From assembly GCA_963674665.2 (NCBI GenBank), contig CAXXPL010000001.1, positions 62,001 through 126,000 of the forward strand: a stretch of DNA of 64,000 nt, given 5' to 3'. Both the position numbers and the translations under genes were made by a program. Source of the DNA: G963674665 sp963674665. GTDB taxonomy: Bacteria; Desulfobacterota; Desulfovibrionia; Desulfovibrionales; Desulfovibrionaceae. Below, piece by piece: positions 43,833 to 53,511 of this stretch. The notes under the pieces were generated by a model, which saw only the letters and a list, made by a program, of their open reading frames with translations, searched no databases and was not told the DNA's origin. Positions within the stretch are counted from its first letter, which is position 1. Every line of letters starts with the position of its first letter.

Positions 43833-45878
43833 CTAGGCGTTGTCGGACTTGAGATCGCTTATGAGGTTGCGGAGCTGTCCGCTCAGTTCGGACAGATTGG
43901 TCATGGCCTGGGACGACTTGTTCATGGTGTCCGCGGTTTCCGAGGCGATGATGCTAATCTCGTCCGTGCCCCTGGTGATCTGCTCGGCCGCGGCGGATTG
44001 CTCCTCCGAGGCCGTGGCGATGGAATGGACCTGGTCCGCGGTGAACTCCACGATGCCGACTATTTCCTTGAGGGAGGCCCCTCCCTTGTCCACCAGCCTA
44101 GTGCTGTGCTCCACCACCTCGGTGGTCTGCCGCATGCTGTGAATGCTTTTCTGGCTGCCGCTCTGGATGGCGGCGATTGATGCTCCCACCTCCCGAGTGG
44201 CTGTCATGGTCTTTTCCGCCAGCTTGCGCACCTCGTCGGCCACCACGGCGAAGCCTCTGCCCGCGTCACCTGCCCGGGCCGCCTCGATGGCCGCATTGAG
44301 GGCCAGCAGGTTGGTCTGATCCGCGATGTCGTTGATCACGGCCATGACCTGGCCGATGGACTCGGCCTGGCTCCCCAGTCCGTCGAGTTCTACCTGCAGT
44401 TTTTCCGATACGTTGTTGAGGTGTTCTATGGACTTGACCACCTCGGACATGATCACCCCGCCCTCTTCGGCCTTGGTTTTTGCCTGCAGGGCACTGTCAG
44501 AGGCCTGGTTCGCGTTTCGGGCCACCTCCAGCACCGAGGCGCTCATCTGCTCCATGGCTGTGGCGGATTCCGTGGTTCTCTCCCGTTGACGCTGGGCCCC
44601 GTTCTGGGACTCCTCCACATGGTCGGAGAGCTGCGCCACGGCGGAGGTGATACTCTCCACAATGGCCTCCAGGGTGCTCGCCGCGTGGAGCGCACCCTCG
44701 CGCTTGGCAAGCTCCGCCTCTTTGCGGGCCTGCTCGGCCTCGTCCATGGCCTGCCTGGCCTTTCCGGACTCCATGGCCGCCTCATGGGCCTTGTCGTCGG
44801 ATTCGCGGATCATGACCCGCAGCCTCTCCACCATTGTGACCAAGCTTTTCTGCAGCTCTCCTATCTCGTCCTTGCGGTTCACCACCAAGGTGGCGTCGAG
44901 GTTGCCGCCGGCGATCTCGGCCGCGACCCTGGCCAGGTTGTTGGCGGGCCTTGAAATACCCCAGGTCACGTTGAAGACCAGGGCGGCGGCGAGGAGGAGG
45001 ATCACCAGGGCTGAAATACCCAGGGAGTACCGGCCCAGCTTTCTCGTGGCGGCGTGGATCTCCTTTTCCGGAATGGTCACGGCGATGATCCAGCCCGTTA
45101 TGTCGGACTTGTCGAACACGCAGAGCATCTCCTCGCCATCCACGTTGTGGAAGTAGGAACCGGAGTTTTCCGAGACAATGCTCTGCCCGATGGAGTATCC
45201 GTCCACGATGTTGAATTTGGCCACCAGATTCTTGTCCGGATGCGCCAGCATCAGGCCCTTGGCGTCAACAATGAAGGGGTATCCGGTTTTTCCGATCTTG
45301 ATGGGATCCACGAAGCGTCGGACGAACGCCTCGATGCTTACCACGCAGGCCAGCGCGCCCACGGTTTTTCCCTTGTTCTTCACAGGGGCGGCGATGACGA
45401 ACATGGGCTTGCCATCGGTCTTGCTGATGAGCGCCTCGGTGATGTGGGTCTGCCCCGCGATGGCTTTCTGGAAATACTCGCGGGACTGGTAGTTCTTGCC
45501 CACGCTTTTTTCCGAGGTGGCTGCCACGGTGTCGCCATTGGCGTTTATCAGGAGAAACCGCGCAATGATGGGGCGGTTGGCGATGACCGCGGCCAGGGAC
45601 GTTGTGGCGACCCTGCGCGCGTTCTGCCCCACGTAGCCTTCCCTCAGGGCCGTGGCCAGCACCTTGCGCTCACTGATCCCCTCCACCTGGGTGCGCAGAC
45701 CGTCCACCCAGATGTCGATGACATTGTGAATGGAATTCAACTCCGCGTGGCAACTCTCCACGGACGCTTCGTCGAGGGCGTCCGCTGCCAGCTTGTACGA
45801 AACAACGCCACTGATGGCCAACCCCAATAAAACCACCGGCAACGTGGTCACCAGGAATCTGATTTTTAGCGAACGCAT
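43833..45878 (-). CDS. Methyl-accepting chemotaxis protein (dCache type)
   Basis: A 681-residue chemoreceptor: first membrane segment (about 8-28), periplasmic dCache-like sensor (about 35-275; NRPIIARFLLINANGDTVAA, GKPMFVIAAPV, GYPFIVDAKGLMLAHP), second membrane segment (about 285-305), HAMP (about 305-360), and the cytoplasmic signalling rod with hairpin tip IADQTNLLALNAAIEAARAG and RGFAVVADEVRKLAE. It controls a CheA kinase encoded elsewhere. ATG 45878 follows AAGGAGA. It lies about 105 bp downstream of a binding-protein gene on the same strand, its probable partner. Confidence 0.94.
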   Translation of the reverse strand: MRSLKIRFLVTTLPVVLLGLAISGVVSYKLAADALDEASVESCHAELNSIHNVIDIWVDGLRTQVEGISERKVLATALREGYVGQNARRVATTSLAAVIANRPIIARFLLINANGDTVAATSEKSVGKNYQSREYFQKAIAGQTHITEALISKTDGKPMFVIAAPVKNKGKTVGALACVVSIEAFVRRFVDPIKIGKTGYPFIVDAKGLMLAHPDKNLVAKFNIVDGYSIGQSIVSENSGSYFHNVDGEEMLCVFDKSDITGWIIAVTIPEKEIHAATRKLGRYSLGISALVILLLAAALVFNVTWGISRPANNLARVAAEIAGGNLDATLVVNRKDEIGELQKSLVTMVERLRVMIRESDDKAHEAAMESGKARQAMDEAEQARKEAELAKREGALHAASTLEAIVESITSAVAQLSDHVEESQNGAQRQRERTTESATAMEQMSASVLEVARNANQASDSALQAKTKAEEGGVIMSEVVKSIEHLNNVSEKLQVELDGLGSQAESIGQVMAVINDIADQTNLLALNAAIEAARAGDAGRGFAVVADEVRKLAEKTMTATREVGASIAAIQSGSQKSIHSMRQTTEVVEHSTRLVDKGGASLKEIVGIVEFTADQVHSIATASEEQSAAAEQITRGTDEISIIASETADTMNKSSQAMTNLSELSGQLRNLISDLKSDNA

Positions 45879-45982
45879 AGTCTTCTCCTTGTGGTTCCGA
45901 GACATTCAGGGGGTCGGCATCCACTATGGGCTCCCTGAAGCTCGTGGATTGTGGCTTGGTACGAATCGCTCCGGATTCGATG

Positions 45983-46915
45983 TCAGTCGTCAAGGGTCAG
46001 AATGTCCAAGACCTCGGCCGACAGCTCCAGCTGCATGGCCTCGGCGGTCTTCTCGTTCAGGTAGAAGCGGGGCTCGGGGTCGAGCTTGATGGGGATGGAG
46101 CCGGGCTCGGCCCCTCCTACCAGCACCTCCACAACCGTGTCGGCGAGCATTCTGCCCAGCCTGACGTCGTCCGCCGCGAAACCGGCCAGCGCGCCAAAAC
46201 CCACCGGCTTCTCCGAGTAGGAGAGTAGAGGGGTTTTGCCGGCCTTTGCGATGAACTTGGGTGTGTTGTCAAAGATGGTGGCCTGGGATCCCATGACAAT
46301 GGCCGAGACCTTGTCCGCGTTCATGGCCACGGCCATGACAGCCTCGTCCACGCTGGTTACCAGGGCCTGGGAGTATTCGATGCCGTACTCGGCGCAGGCG
46401 GCCTTGGTGCCCTCGATATCAACGCTGGAGGAGGGATTTGTGGCGTCGGCCAGAAGCAGGACGGACTTCATTTCCGGCAGGAGGGTGGTGAAGATCGAGA
46501 ACTGGTAGACCGGGTTGATGTAGTAGCTGACGCCTGTGATCTTGCCGCCGGGCTTGTCGATGTCGGGCACGGCGCCCAGGAATTTGGGGTTGTTGCACCC
46601 GCCGATGAACGTGGGCAGGGAAGGTTGGTTGGTGGCGAGCCACTTGGCGCCGTTGGAGCGCAGGATGACCACGCCTTTCTTGGTGTTCGCCCATCCCTGC
46701 ATCAAGGGGGCCAGTTCGTCGGTGGAGCCCAGCTCCTTTTTGACCTCCAGGGCGATCCCCTTACCGGTGAGCCCCTCTTCCAGACCGGCGAAAACCCGGT
46801 TGGCCATGCCGGACTTGCCCACCCAGGCGACTCCCACCGGGATGTCCTTGGCAGGGGTGGAACTCGAGATGAGTAGAACAGTTACGAATACCAACAGGCA
46901 TAATGCATTTTTCAT
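45983..46915 (-). CDS. ABC-type substrate-binding protein (TrpX/YtlA-like, PF04392)
   Basis: A 310-residue periplasmic protein with a signal peptide (MKNALCLLVFVTVLLISSS) and the periplasmic-binding fold of the ABC substrate-binding PF04392 group: GVAWVGKSG, VILRSNGAKWLA, ITGVSYYINP, SVLLLADATNPSS, ALAGFAADDVRLGRMLADTVVEVL. No permease or ATPase gene follows. Instead the next gene is the chemoreceptor, so it may act as a ligand-binding partner in taxis (inference). Start ATG 46915 has AGAGAGA upstream. The ligand is unknown; related proteins bind amino acids or purines. Confidence 0.85.
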   Translation of the reverse strand: MKNALCLLVFVTVLLISSSTPAKDIPVGVAWVGKSGMANRVFAGLEEGLTGKGIALEVKKELGSTDELAPLMQGWANTKKGVVILRSNGAKWLATNQPSLPTFIGGCNNPKFLGAVPDIDKPGGKITGVSYYINPVYQFSIFTTLLPEMKSVLLLADATNPSSSVDIEGTKAACAEYGIEYSQALVTSVDEAVMAVAMNADKVSAIVMGSQATIFDNTPKFIAKAGKTPLLSYSEKPVGFGALAGFAADDVRLGRMLADTVVEVLVGGAEPGSIPIKLDPEPRFYLNEKTAEAMQLELSAEVLDILTLDD

Positions 46916-47676
46916 GTCATTCTCTCTGGGGTGTTTACCAATGCGACCTCTTCCGGAACGAATGCCAGGAAGGGAGCCGATGGTTTCTGACAAAGTCGAA
47001 AATGAAAAGGGCGAGTTCATGGAGGGTGGCTTGAACAACATAAGGAAAAGGGATGGGAAGGCCTTGGTTGCCGTCCCCTGATCCTTTCCTAGCGCAGCTT
47101 GTGGAGGAGAAAGTGTGTAGAAACGCACTGGCAATGCAGCGGCCGAAGCAAAAGACCTATCCAACTCGGCTATTGGACGTTTCTTCGCTTCAGCTTTCAG
47201 GATACCGAGAACTGGCGTCCGTAAAAGCTCTTTCAGTTCATTCCCGATGAGGCAAACCGGCATGCGCACCCGTGCTCATCGGCATAGGTTCCGGTTCTAG
47301 GTCATACTTCCGAGTCGCGGTGCCACAATAATCACAAGTAGTCTGTCAGTCGTTCCCTGGCTTGCCCATCTGCGGGGCGGGGCGTGGCGTCGGCAAAATG
47401 AATATATCACTAGGGCACTATGGTACATTCCTGAATTCATTTGCGTGGGCGAATTCAAAAATTACGACCTAACGTCGCGAAACCATGGCCTGTTGTATGA
47501 TTGGTTAGGTTTGTTGGTATGGAAACATGGCCTGCTAAATATTGATTTTTACTTAAACAATTTTATGAAGCATGTCCAGTGCAGGGCTGCAACTAAAATG
47601 TCAAGACCACTCGGGCAGGGTTTGTCGGATTGCATTACAAGAGGGGGCGATGCAGTGAAGCCCGGGAAATATGGGC
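46916..47676. other. Gene-free stretch, partly A/T-rich
   Basis: About 760 bp without a convincing gene. From about 47290 to 47600 base composition is clearly more A/T-rich than nearby genes. There is a partial direct repeat: GAAACCATGGCCTG near 47479 and GAAACATGGCCTG near 47521. A GTG-started 84-codon frame at 47445 lacks a ribosome-binding site and was not accepted. Confidence 0.5.
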
Positions 47677-47715
47677 GCGAGGGGGATAACCATTGTTAGA
47701 TGATCTCCCCCTCGC
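47677..47715. terminator. Palindrome of the dispersed family after the TRAP operon
   Basis: GCGAGGGGGATAACCATTG and AGATGATCTCCCCCTCGC pair with mismatches in the middle. It lies 10 bp past the dctM stop codon on the minus strand. Confidence 0.75.
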
Positions 47716-47724
47716 AAAACACTT

Positions 47725-49032
47725 TTACTGGATCAGGTTGGGCAGGAACAGGAACATGTTCGGGAACAACAGCATCAGGAGCACGCACACGGCGTATGAG
47801 ATCAGGAAGTAGGTGATGCCCCGGAACACGTCCTTCATTGGCACGCCCGTGGCCATGGAGGAGACGATGAAGGCGCTCACGCCCACAGGGGGCGTTGCCG
47901 CGCCCATGGTGGTGACCACGGTGATGACCAGGGAGAACCACAGCGGGTCGTAGCCCAGGGTGTCGGCCAGGGGGAAGAAGATGGGGATGGTGATCAGCAG
48001 CAGGGCCAGGGCGTCCATGATCATGCCACCAAGGGTGTAGACCACGCAGATCATCACGATGATCACCCATGCGGGCACGGGGAGCGCCGCAACCCAGTCA
48101 GCCGCGAGAAACGGCACCCGTGTAACGGCCAGAAAGCGGCCAAAGAGCACGGCGCCGGTCATGATCATGAAGATCATGCTGGAGACGCGAAGCGTGTCCA
48201 GTACAGCGTCGCGCAGGCGGGGGAAGGTCATGTTGCCCCCCAGAATGGTGATGGCCAGTGAGAGTAGGGATCCCGCGGCTCCGGCCTCGCTGGGGGTGAA
48301 GAATCCGGCGAACAGGCCGCCCATGACCAGGCCGAAGAGCACCAGCATCTCGATGGAGCCGGGCAGGGAGGCAAGCTTCTGGCGCCAGGTGGTGGGTTCG
48401 CCCGCCGGCCCCCAGGTGGGGTGCATGCGGCAGAGCACACCGATTGTCACCAGGAATGACCCCACGAGGATCACACCGGGGAGCAGGCCGCCCCAGAAGA
48501 GTTTGGCAATGGACTGTCCGGTCTGCAGCCCGATGATCAGCAGTACCCACGCTGGGGGGGATGACCACCCCAAGGGTGGACCCCACCACCACGGAGCCGG
48601 TGGAGAGGATGGGGCTGTAGTTGTACTTTTTCATCTCGGGCAGGGCCACGGTGCTCATGGTGGCGGCGGTGGCGGTGTTGGAGCCGCTGATGGCCGAGGA
48701 ATCCGGCGCAGGCCAGGATGGTGGCGATGGACAGCCCCCCGCGGTATTGCCCCAGCCAGGCGTAGGCCGTGTGGTAGAGGCGCTTGTTAACGCCCGCATA
48801 AAAACAGATCTGCCCCATGAGGATGAACAGGGGGATCACGGTGAGGCCGTAGGACGAGAACACGCTCCAGACCTCGGTCCCGAGCATGCCCAGGGGCGGC
48901 CTGCAGGTTGATGATCTTCCAGAAGCCGAGAAAGCCGATGAGGGCCATGGCGAAGCCCACGGGCAGACGCAGAAACAGAAGGCTGAGCAGAAGGACCACG
49001 ATACCCAGCAGACCGATGGTGGCGGGGCTCAT
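47725..49032 (-). CDS. dctM: TRAP transporter large permease DctM (three frameshifts)
   Basis: The 12-helix ion-coupled permease of a tripartite transporter. Family marks: LPVGFAMALIGFLGF, IPLFILMGQICFYAGV, ISGSNTATAATMSTVALPEM, GVVIPPS, YTLGGMIMDALALLLITIP, MGAATPPVGV. The frame breaks at about 48895, 48703 and 48555; each is repaired by removing one base (joints LQAALGMLGTEVW, CAGFSAISGS, IPPSVVLLIIGL), giving 434 residues, the normal length. All three joints match the family pattern, so these are sequencing errors. ATG 49032 overlaps the dctQ stop by 4 bp. Confidence 0.92.
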
Positions 49033-49553
49033 GCCTTCTCCTTGGCGGACGGGGCCGGATGTTTCATGGCCAGCAGCGCGTCCAGCGCGTCGCACAGCAG
49101 AGTCACGGCCAGGGCCAGGATGCCCAGGGCCACGGCAAAGGGAAAGGGATAGTAGGGCATGTGCAGGGTCTCGGAGAGTTCGCCCGTGCGGATCAGGCTG
49201 CAGGCCCAGACCCCGGTGCGCCAGGCGATGAGGCCGAAGAACACGGCACAGCCCAGCGAGGTGATTGCGTCCACGGCCCGCTCCACCCTTTTGGGGAAGA
49301 GCCCGGCCAGCACCGTGAGGGCGATGTGTCCCTTGTGGTCCTGGGTGTTGCCCAGGGAGAACCCGGCAACCAGGGCGCCGAAAAAGCCCATGAGCTCGTA
49401 GCTGCCCTTGATGGGCTCCCAGGTGGCGCGAAAGAGCATGTTGGCGCAAGCCAACAGCATCATGCCCAGGAGGACGATGCCCCCTGTCCAGAGCAGCAGG
49501 AGGTTGCAGTACCTGCTTGTGGCGCGTAGCGCGCGGTGTGTTCGAACGTACAT
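49029..49553 (-). CDS. dctQ: TRAP transporter small permease DctQ
   Basis: A 174-residue protein with four hydrophobic helices (about 22-45, 58-78, 100-120 and 140-162), including FRATWEPIKGSYELMGFFGAL and KGHIALTVL, typical of DctQ. It bridges the binding protein and DctM in the inner membrane. ATG 49553 has no visible ribosome-binding site, so a downstream start or translation from an upstream leader is possible. It overlaps dctM by 4 bp. Two palindromes separate it from dctP. Confidence 0.88.
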   Translation of the reverse strand: MYVRTHRALRATSRYCNLLLLWTGGIVLLGMMLLACANMLFRATWEPIKGSYELMGFFGALVAGFSLGNTQDHKGHIALTVLAGLFPKRVERAVDAITSLGCAVFFGLIAWRTGVWACSLIRTGELSETLHMPYYPFPFAVALGILALAVTLLCDALDALLAMKHPAPSAKEKA

Positions 49554-49587
49554 AATATTATTGGCTTAAAGGCTCATAAAGAGTTTG

Positions 49588-49624
49588 CCGGGGGAGAATT
49601 GTTTTGAAAAAATTTCTCCCCCGG
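49588..49624. repeat. Palindrome of the dispersed family inside the TRAP operon
   Basis: CCGGGGGAGAATT and AATTTCTCCCCCGG are closely complementary around GTTTTGAAAA. It lies between dctP and dctQ, where it could reduce read-through so that more DctP than permease is made. Confidence 0.75.
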
Positions 49625-49709
49625 ACCCCTCTTTAAAACTTTTATTATATAAGTATGTTAACGTATCCAGGACAAAAATTATTCTATAGAAATTTTTGGG
49701 AGGGGGGTT

Positions 49710-49745
49710 CGGGGGGAAGCCCTTTAATAAAAAGGGTTCCCCCCG
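49710..49745. repeat. Second palindrome of the dispersed family inside the TRAP operon
   Basis: CGGGGGGAAGCCCTTT and AAAGGGTTCCCCCCG pair with one mismatch. It is 27 bp downstream of the dctP stop codon (minus strand) and 85 bp from the other copy, making a tandem pair in this gap. Confidence 0.78.
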
Positions 49746-49772
49746 AAAACTCGTTAGAACACTCCGCAGTTG

Positions 49773-50804
49773 CTAGTTGCCGTATTCCTGCTCGTACTTC
49801 TTTTTCAGGGAGAGCATGTCCGCGTACACGTCCTCGGCCGCGACACCGGCCTTGGCCGCGCTTTCCTTCCAGCCGGAGATCATGGGCTCCAGGATGGCGT
49901 GGGCCTTGTCCAGCTCGGTCTGAGGCAGCTCGATGATCTCGATCTGGTACTTTTCCTTGCTCCAGGCGATGGACTCCTTGACGTGTCCGTCCATGTACTT
50001 GCCGGTCCATTCGGACTGCTCCCTGGCCAGGTCGTCGAAGACCTTTTTCACGTCGTCGGGCAGCTCGTTCCATTTGGCCTTGTTCATGACCACGGCAAAG
50101 GGGTAGACCTGGAAGTTGGTCATGGTCTCGAAGCGGCAGCCCTCGGCGTAGTTGAAATCCTTGAGCACTTCCAGGGAGGAGAGCAGGCCCTTGACCAGCC
50201 CCTTCTGCAGGGCTTCGGGGGTCTCGGACATGGGCATGGACACGGGCACGGCGCCGAGCATGTCCAGAACCTTGGAGGCACCACCGGAGGCGCGGAGCTC
50301 CAGGCCCTTGAGATCATCCAGGGAGCGCACGGGCACCTTGCTCATGATGTTGGAAGGAGCGGTGGCGAACATGGCCAACACCTTCACGTCCTTGAAGGCT
50401 TCGGGATTGTACTTCTCGAAGATATCCCACAGGGTCATGCTGGCGACCACCGAGCTGGTGAAGCTCACGGGCAGCTCCAGCACCGTGGTCAGGGGGAACA
50501 CGCCGGGTTGGTAGGACATGCACAGGTTGCCGATGTCGGCCTGTCCCTGCTTGACGCCGTCGTACATGTTCTTTGCGCCCAGCAGCGTGCCGCCGGGGAA
50601 GGTCTGTACCGCGACCTTGCCGTTGGTGCGCTTTTCGACCTCGGTCTTCCAACGTTCCATCTGCACGCAAGGGAACGTGGAGGCCGGGGGGAAGTTGGCG
50701 TAGGTCAGGGTGATGTCCGCCGCGCAGACCATCTGCGGCACGACGGTGAGCACAACCAGCGTGAATACAAGACAAAAGATCAGTGATTTGAAAATGCTTC
50801 TCAT
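49773..50804 (-). CDS. dctP: TRAP transporter substrate-binding protein DctP
   Basis: A 343-residue periplasmic binding protein with a signal peptide (MRSIFKSLIFCLVFTLVVLTV). DctP marks: LTYANFPPASTFPCVQMERW, VQTFPGGTLLG, VRSLDDLKGLELRASGG with the Arg that holds the substrate carboxylate, and VVMNKAKWNELPDDVKKVF. It captures an organic acid and passes it to DctQM; which acid cannot be told. ATG 50804 follows GGGAG by six bases. First gene of the dctPQM operon. Confidence 0.93.
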   Translation of the reverse strand: MRSIFKSLIFCLVFTLVVLTVVPQMVCAADITLTYANFPPASTFPCVQMERWKTEVEKRTNGKVAVQTFPGGTLLGAKNMYDGVKQGQADIGNLCMSYQPGVFPLTTVLELPVSFTSSVVASMTLWDIFEKYNPEAFKDVKVLAMFATAPSNIMSKVPVRSLDDLKGLELRASGGASKVLDMLGAVPVSMPMSETPEALQKGLVKGLLSSLEVLKDFNYAEGCRFETMTNFQVYPFAVVMNKAKWNELPDDVKKVFDDLAREQSEWTGKYMDGHVKESIAWSKEKYQIEIIELPQTELDKAHAILEPMISGWKESAAKAGVAAEDVYADMLSLKKKYEQEYGN

Positions 50805-50936
50805 GGGGCTCTCCCTTCTGCTGTGGCGGTGACTCCAGGCTGGGCGTGAATGCCTGGGAAATGAGTGCATTATGTGCGTTTGCCCTTACCATATGCGGGC
50901 TCGGGGCGCAAGAACGGGAGGCCGGGAAAGGGAGGG

Positions 50937-52184
50937 TCAGTCGAAGCGGACGCGGTTGCGGCCGCCCTGCTTGGCGTCGTACAGCAGCAGATCCGCGCGG
51001 TTGATCATGTCGGCCAAGCTGCCGCCAAAGGATGAGGTGACGCCGATGGAGCTGGTGAAGCGGATGTCCTGGCTGTCCACGGTGACCACCTTGTTCTCGA
51101 TGCGCGTGCGCAGTGATTCGAAAAAGTCCATGATACCGTTTTCCGGCATCATGGTGAGCATCATGCAAAACTCCTCGCCCCCGAACCGGGCCACGATGCC
51201 GCGGTCGCCGCAGGCGTCCTGCAGCATGTTGGCCATGGCCTTGATGACCATGTCACCGGCATGGTGGCCGTATACATCGTTGACCTTCTTGAAGAAGTCG
51301 ATGTCGACCATGGCCACCACCAGGGGTTTGTTGGCGCCCTTGTGGCTGGTGTAGATGTCCTCGGCCTGCTCGAAGAAGTACTTCCGGTTGTAGATCTTTG
51401 TCAGGAAGTCGCGGTAGGCGCTCTCCTTGATCTCTCGCATCAGGTCCAGGACATTGAGGTTCATGTTGATACGGCAGAGGAATTCCTCCAACGTGGCGGC
51501 CTTGCTGATGAAGTCGTTGGCGCCCACCTTGAGGAACTTGGGCGCCATGTTGTCCGTGTCGTCCGTGGAGAACACGATGATGGCCAGCTTGTCCTCGCTG
51601 AAGTGTTTGCGGATCTCCTGCACCAGCTCATAGCCGTTCATGCGGGGCATGTGGAAATCCGTAAGCACGAGGCGCACGTCGGGGTTGGCTTCGAGAATTT
51701 CCAGGGCCTGCACCCCGTCCTCGGCAACAAACACCCGCAGGCGCTGGTTCCGGAGCACCTTGCCGTAGTAGTTGCGGAACTGGCGGGAGTCGTCCACCAC
51801 CAGGACCTTGGTGTCGCGGTTGTTGGCGATGCGCTGAATGAGCTTCAGCAACTGGGGCATGTCCCTGGGGTGGGACTTCACAACATAATCCACGATGTCC
51901 TTGTGCATCACGATCTTGCGCGTCTCGGGATCGTAGGCCGCGGTGATGACCACAGGCGGGATGTTCACGCTGATCATGTAATCCACCACTTCGCCGTTGG
52001 GGGCGTCGGGCAGATGCAGATCCAGGAGCGCAATGAAGTACTCCTGTCCGTCGGTTTCGACCTTTTCACGAGCCTCTGCCAGAGTGCGGGCAACCTCGCA
52101 CTCCAGGTCCAGGTCGCGCTGAATCCAACGCTGCAGGCCCAGCGAAATGGTCTTGCTGTCTTCGACTATGAGAACTTTATCCAT
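50937..52184 (-). CDS. Diguanylate cyclase with two receiver domains
   Basis: A 415-residue PleD-like protein: first receiver (about 1-120, ALLDLHLPD), second receiver (about 125-245, VLVVDDSRQFRN, VLTDFHMPRMNGYEL) and GGDEF domain (about 255-415). The active site RFGGEEF is intact, so it should make cyclic di-GMP from two GTP. The RxxD inhibitory site expected five residues before the motif is not seen (CGDRGIVA), so product inhibition may be absent. ATG 52184 starts directly at the receiver domain. It is downstream of the FAD oxidoreductase gene but probably a separate unit. Confidence 0.93.
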   Translation of the reverse strand: MDKVLIVEDSKTISLGLQRWIQRDLDLECEVARTLAEAREKVETDGQEYFIALLDLHLPDAPNGEVVDYMISVNIPPVVITAAYDPETRKIVMHKDIVDYVVKSHPRDMPQLLKLIQRIANNRDTKVLVVDDSRQFRNYYGKVLRNQRLRVFVAEDGVQALEILEANPDVRLVLTDFHMPRMNGYELVQEIRKHFSEDKLAIIVFSTDDTDNMAPKFLKVGANDFISKAATLEEFLCRINMNLNVLDLMREIKESAYRDFLTKIYNRKYFFEQAEDIYTSHKGANKPLVVAMVDIDFFKKVNDVYGHHAGDMVIKAMANMLQDACGDRGIVARFGGEEFCMMLTMMPENGIMDFFESLRTRIENKVVTVDSQDIRFTSSIGVTSSFGGSLADMINRADLLLYDAKQGGRNRVRFD

Positions 52185-52407
52185 AGGGAGTGGCTCCATC
52201 TGCAAAGAGAAAGCGGCCGGGAAAGGCCGCTCCGTCCCGAGGCGTTGCAGCGTGGTGCGGTGCGAGAATTCTTACCCGGTTCGGGGGCTCGGGGCAAGAG
52301 GGTAAATTTATCTGAAGAGCAATAACGGTCAGTGATGATTCCATGGGTTGACCCGGTGAAAACCCTCCACAAGGGGCTTTCACCGGATCCGGTTATCCAG
52401 GCGGCCC

Positions 52408-53511
52408 CTAGGGCTGGAAGCGTTTCATGAATTTTGAGTCTATGTAGTCCTTGATCCAGAAGGCGGGTTTGCCGCCGAACGCGATGCCGTTCTTGTGCAG
52501 GATGCCTTCGCGGTTCCCCACATTGTAGATGAGCAGGTAGGAGCCGCCCGGGTCAAAGGCCTGGAGCTCGCGCCCCTCCAACTGGGCCTGGACGTTGTGC
52601 AGCAGAATCGGGTTTTCCCGCACCGCGTACACGCCCACCTTGTCCAGAGGCTGGGGGGAGTACCAGATGCAGTCTCCGCCGCCGAAGATTTCCGGCCGGG
52701 CCGTGCTCTGCAGGAAGCGGTTCACCTCCAGGCCGCCGTCCTCGCCCACGGGCAGGCCGGAGTCAGCGAAGACCTTGGAGGGCTGCACGCCCAGGGCCAT
52801 GAAGATGATGTCCCCTTCGTGAATGGCGTCGTTGTCCAGGACCACCCCGGTCTTGGTGACCCTGCTCACATAGCTGCCCTCCACCACCTCGTTGCCCCTG
52901 TTCATGAGCACCTTGCGGGCGCGGGTCTGGACGCTTTCAGGAGCGCGCTTGAGAAACTGTTTGCCTGCCAGAACAGTGACGGCCGCTCCCTTTCTGGCGC
53001 CTTCCCGGGCCGCGGCCCAGGCGTTGCCCGCGATCTCCAGGGCCGCGGGGCCTCCGCCGCACACGATCACCTTCACCTGCCGCGACGCGGCGATTTCCTG
53101 AATGCGCTGCCGTGCCAGCAGCAGATTTTCAATGGGCTTCACCGTGTACACGGTGGCGTCCTTGTCCACCAGCGAGGAGGAGGGTACGAAGCTCCCCAGG
53201 TTGCAGCTGAGCACGTCATAGGGGATCTCTTTACCGCCCAGGGTGCTTACCACGCGGTTGTCAGCGTCAATTCGCGCCACCTTGTCCTGCACATAGGCGC
53301 CTCCCCGCTCTTCGATCATGCGCTTGACCGGGAAGCTTATCTGCTGCGGGGTGTAGTCTCCGCCGAGCATGCCCGGCCCCATTCCCGAGTAGTAGTGTTC
53401 CGGCGCCGGACCGATGGCCGTGACTTCATGCCCCTTGCTCTTGATCTCGGGCAGGGCGTCCATGATCATCATGTGCGCGTGGCCGGCTCCGGCAAGTACG
53501 AGCTTACCCAT
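52408..53511 (-). CDS. NAD(P)/FAD-dependent oxidoreductase, NDH-2-like
   Basis: A 367-residue two-dinucleotide-fold flavoprotein: MGKLVLAGAGHAHM (FAD fold), KVIVCGGGPAALEIAG (NAD(P) fold), and ARPEIFGGGDCIWY near the C-terminus. GHAHM and SGMGPG resemble type II NADH dehydrogenases and the N-terminal FAD domain of SelD-like proteins. The partner could be a quinone or a sulfur species. Its ATG overlaps the stop of the rhodanese-ferritin gene by one base (TGATG), so the two are translationally coupled and probably work together in sulfur or oxidative-stress chemistry (inference). Confidence 0.85.
   Translation of the reverse strand: MGKLVLAGAGHAHMMIMDALPEIKSKGHEVTAIGPAPEHYYSGMGPGMLGGDYTPQQISFPVKRMIEERGGAYVQDKVARIDADNRVVSTLGGKEIPYDVLSCNLGSFVPSSSLVDKDATVYTVKPIENLLLARQRIQEIAASRQVKVIVCGGGPAALEIAGNAWAAAREGARKGAAVTVLAGKQFLKRAPESVQTRARKVLMNRGNEVVEGSYVSRVTKTGVVLDNDAIHEGDIIFMALGVQPSKVFADSGLPVGEDGGLEVNRFLQSTARPEIFGGGDCIWYSPQPLDKVGVYAVRENPILLHNVQAQLEGRELQAFDPGGSYLLIYNVGNREGILHKNGIAFGGKPAFWIKDYIDSKFMKRFQP

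Noticed and set aside
47445..47699. 84-codon GTG-started frame
   Set aside because: No ribosome-binding site, no likeness to known proteins, and it runs into the palindrome at 47677.
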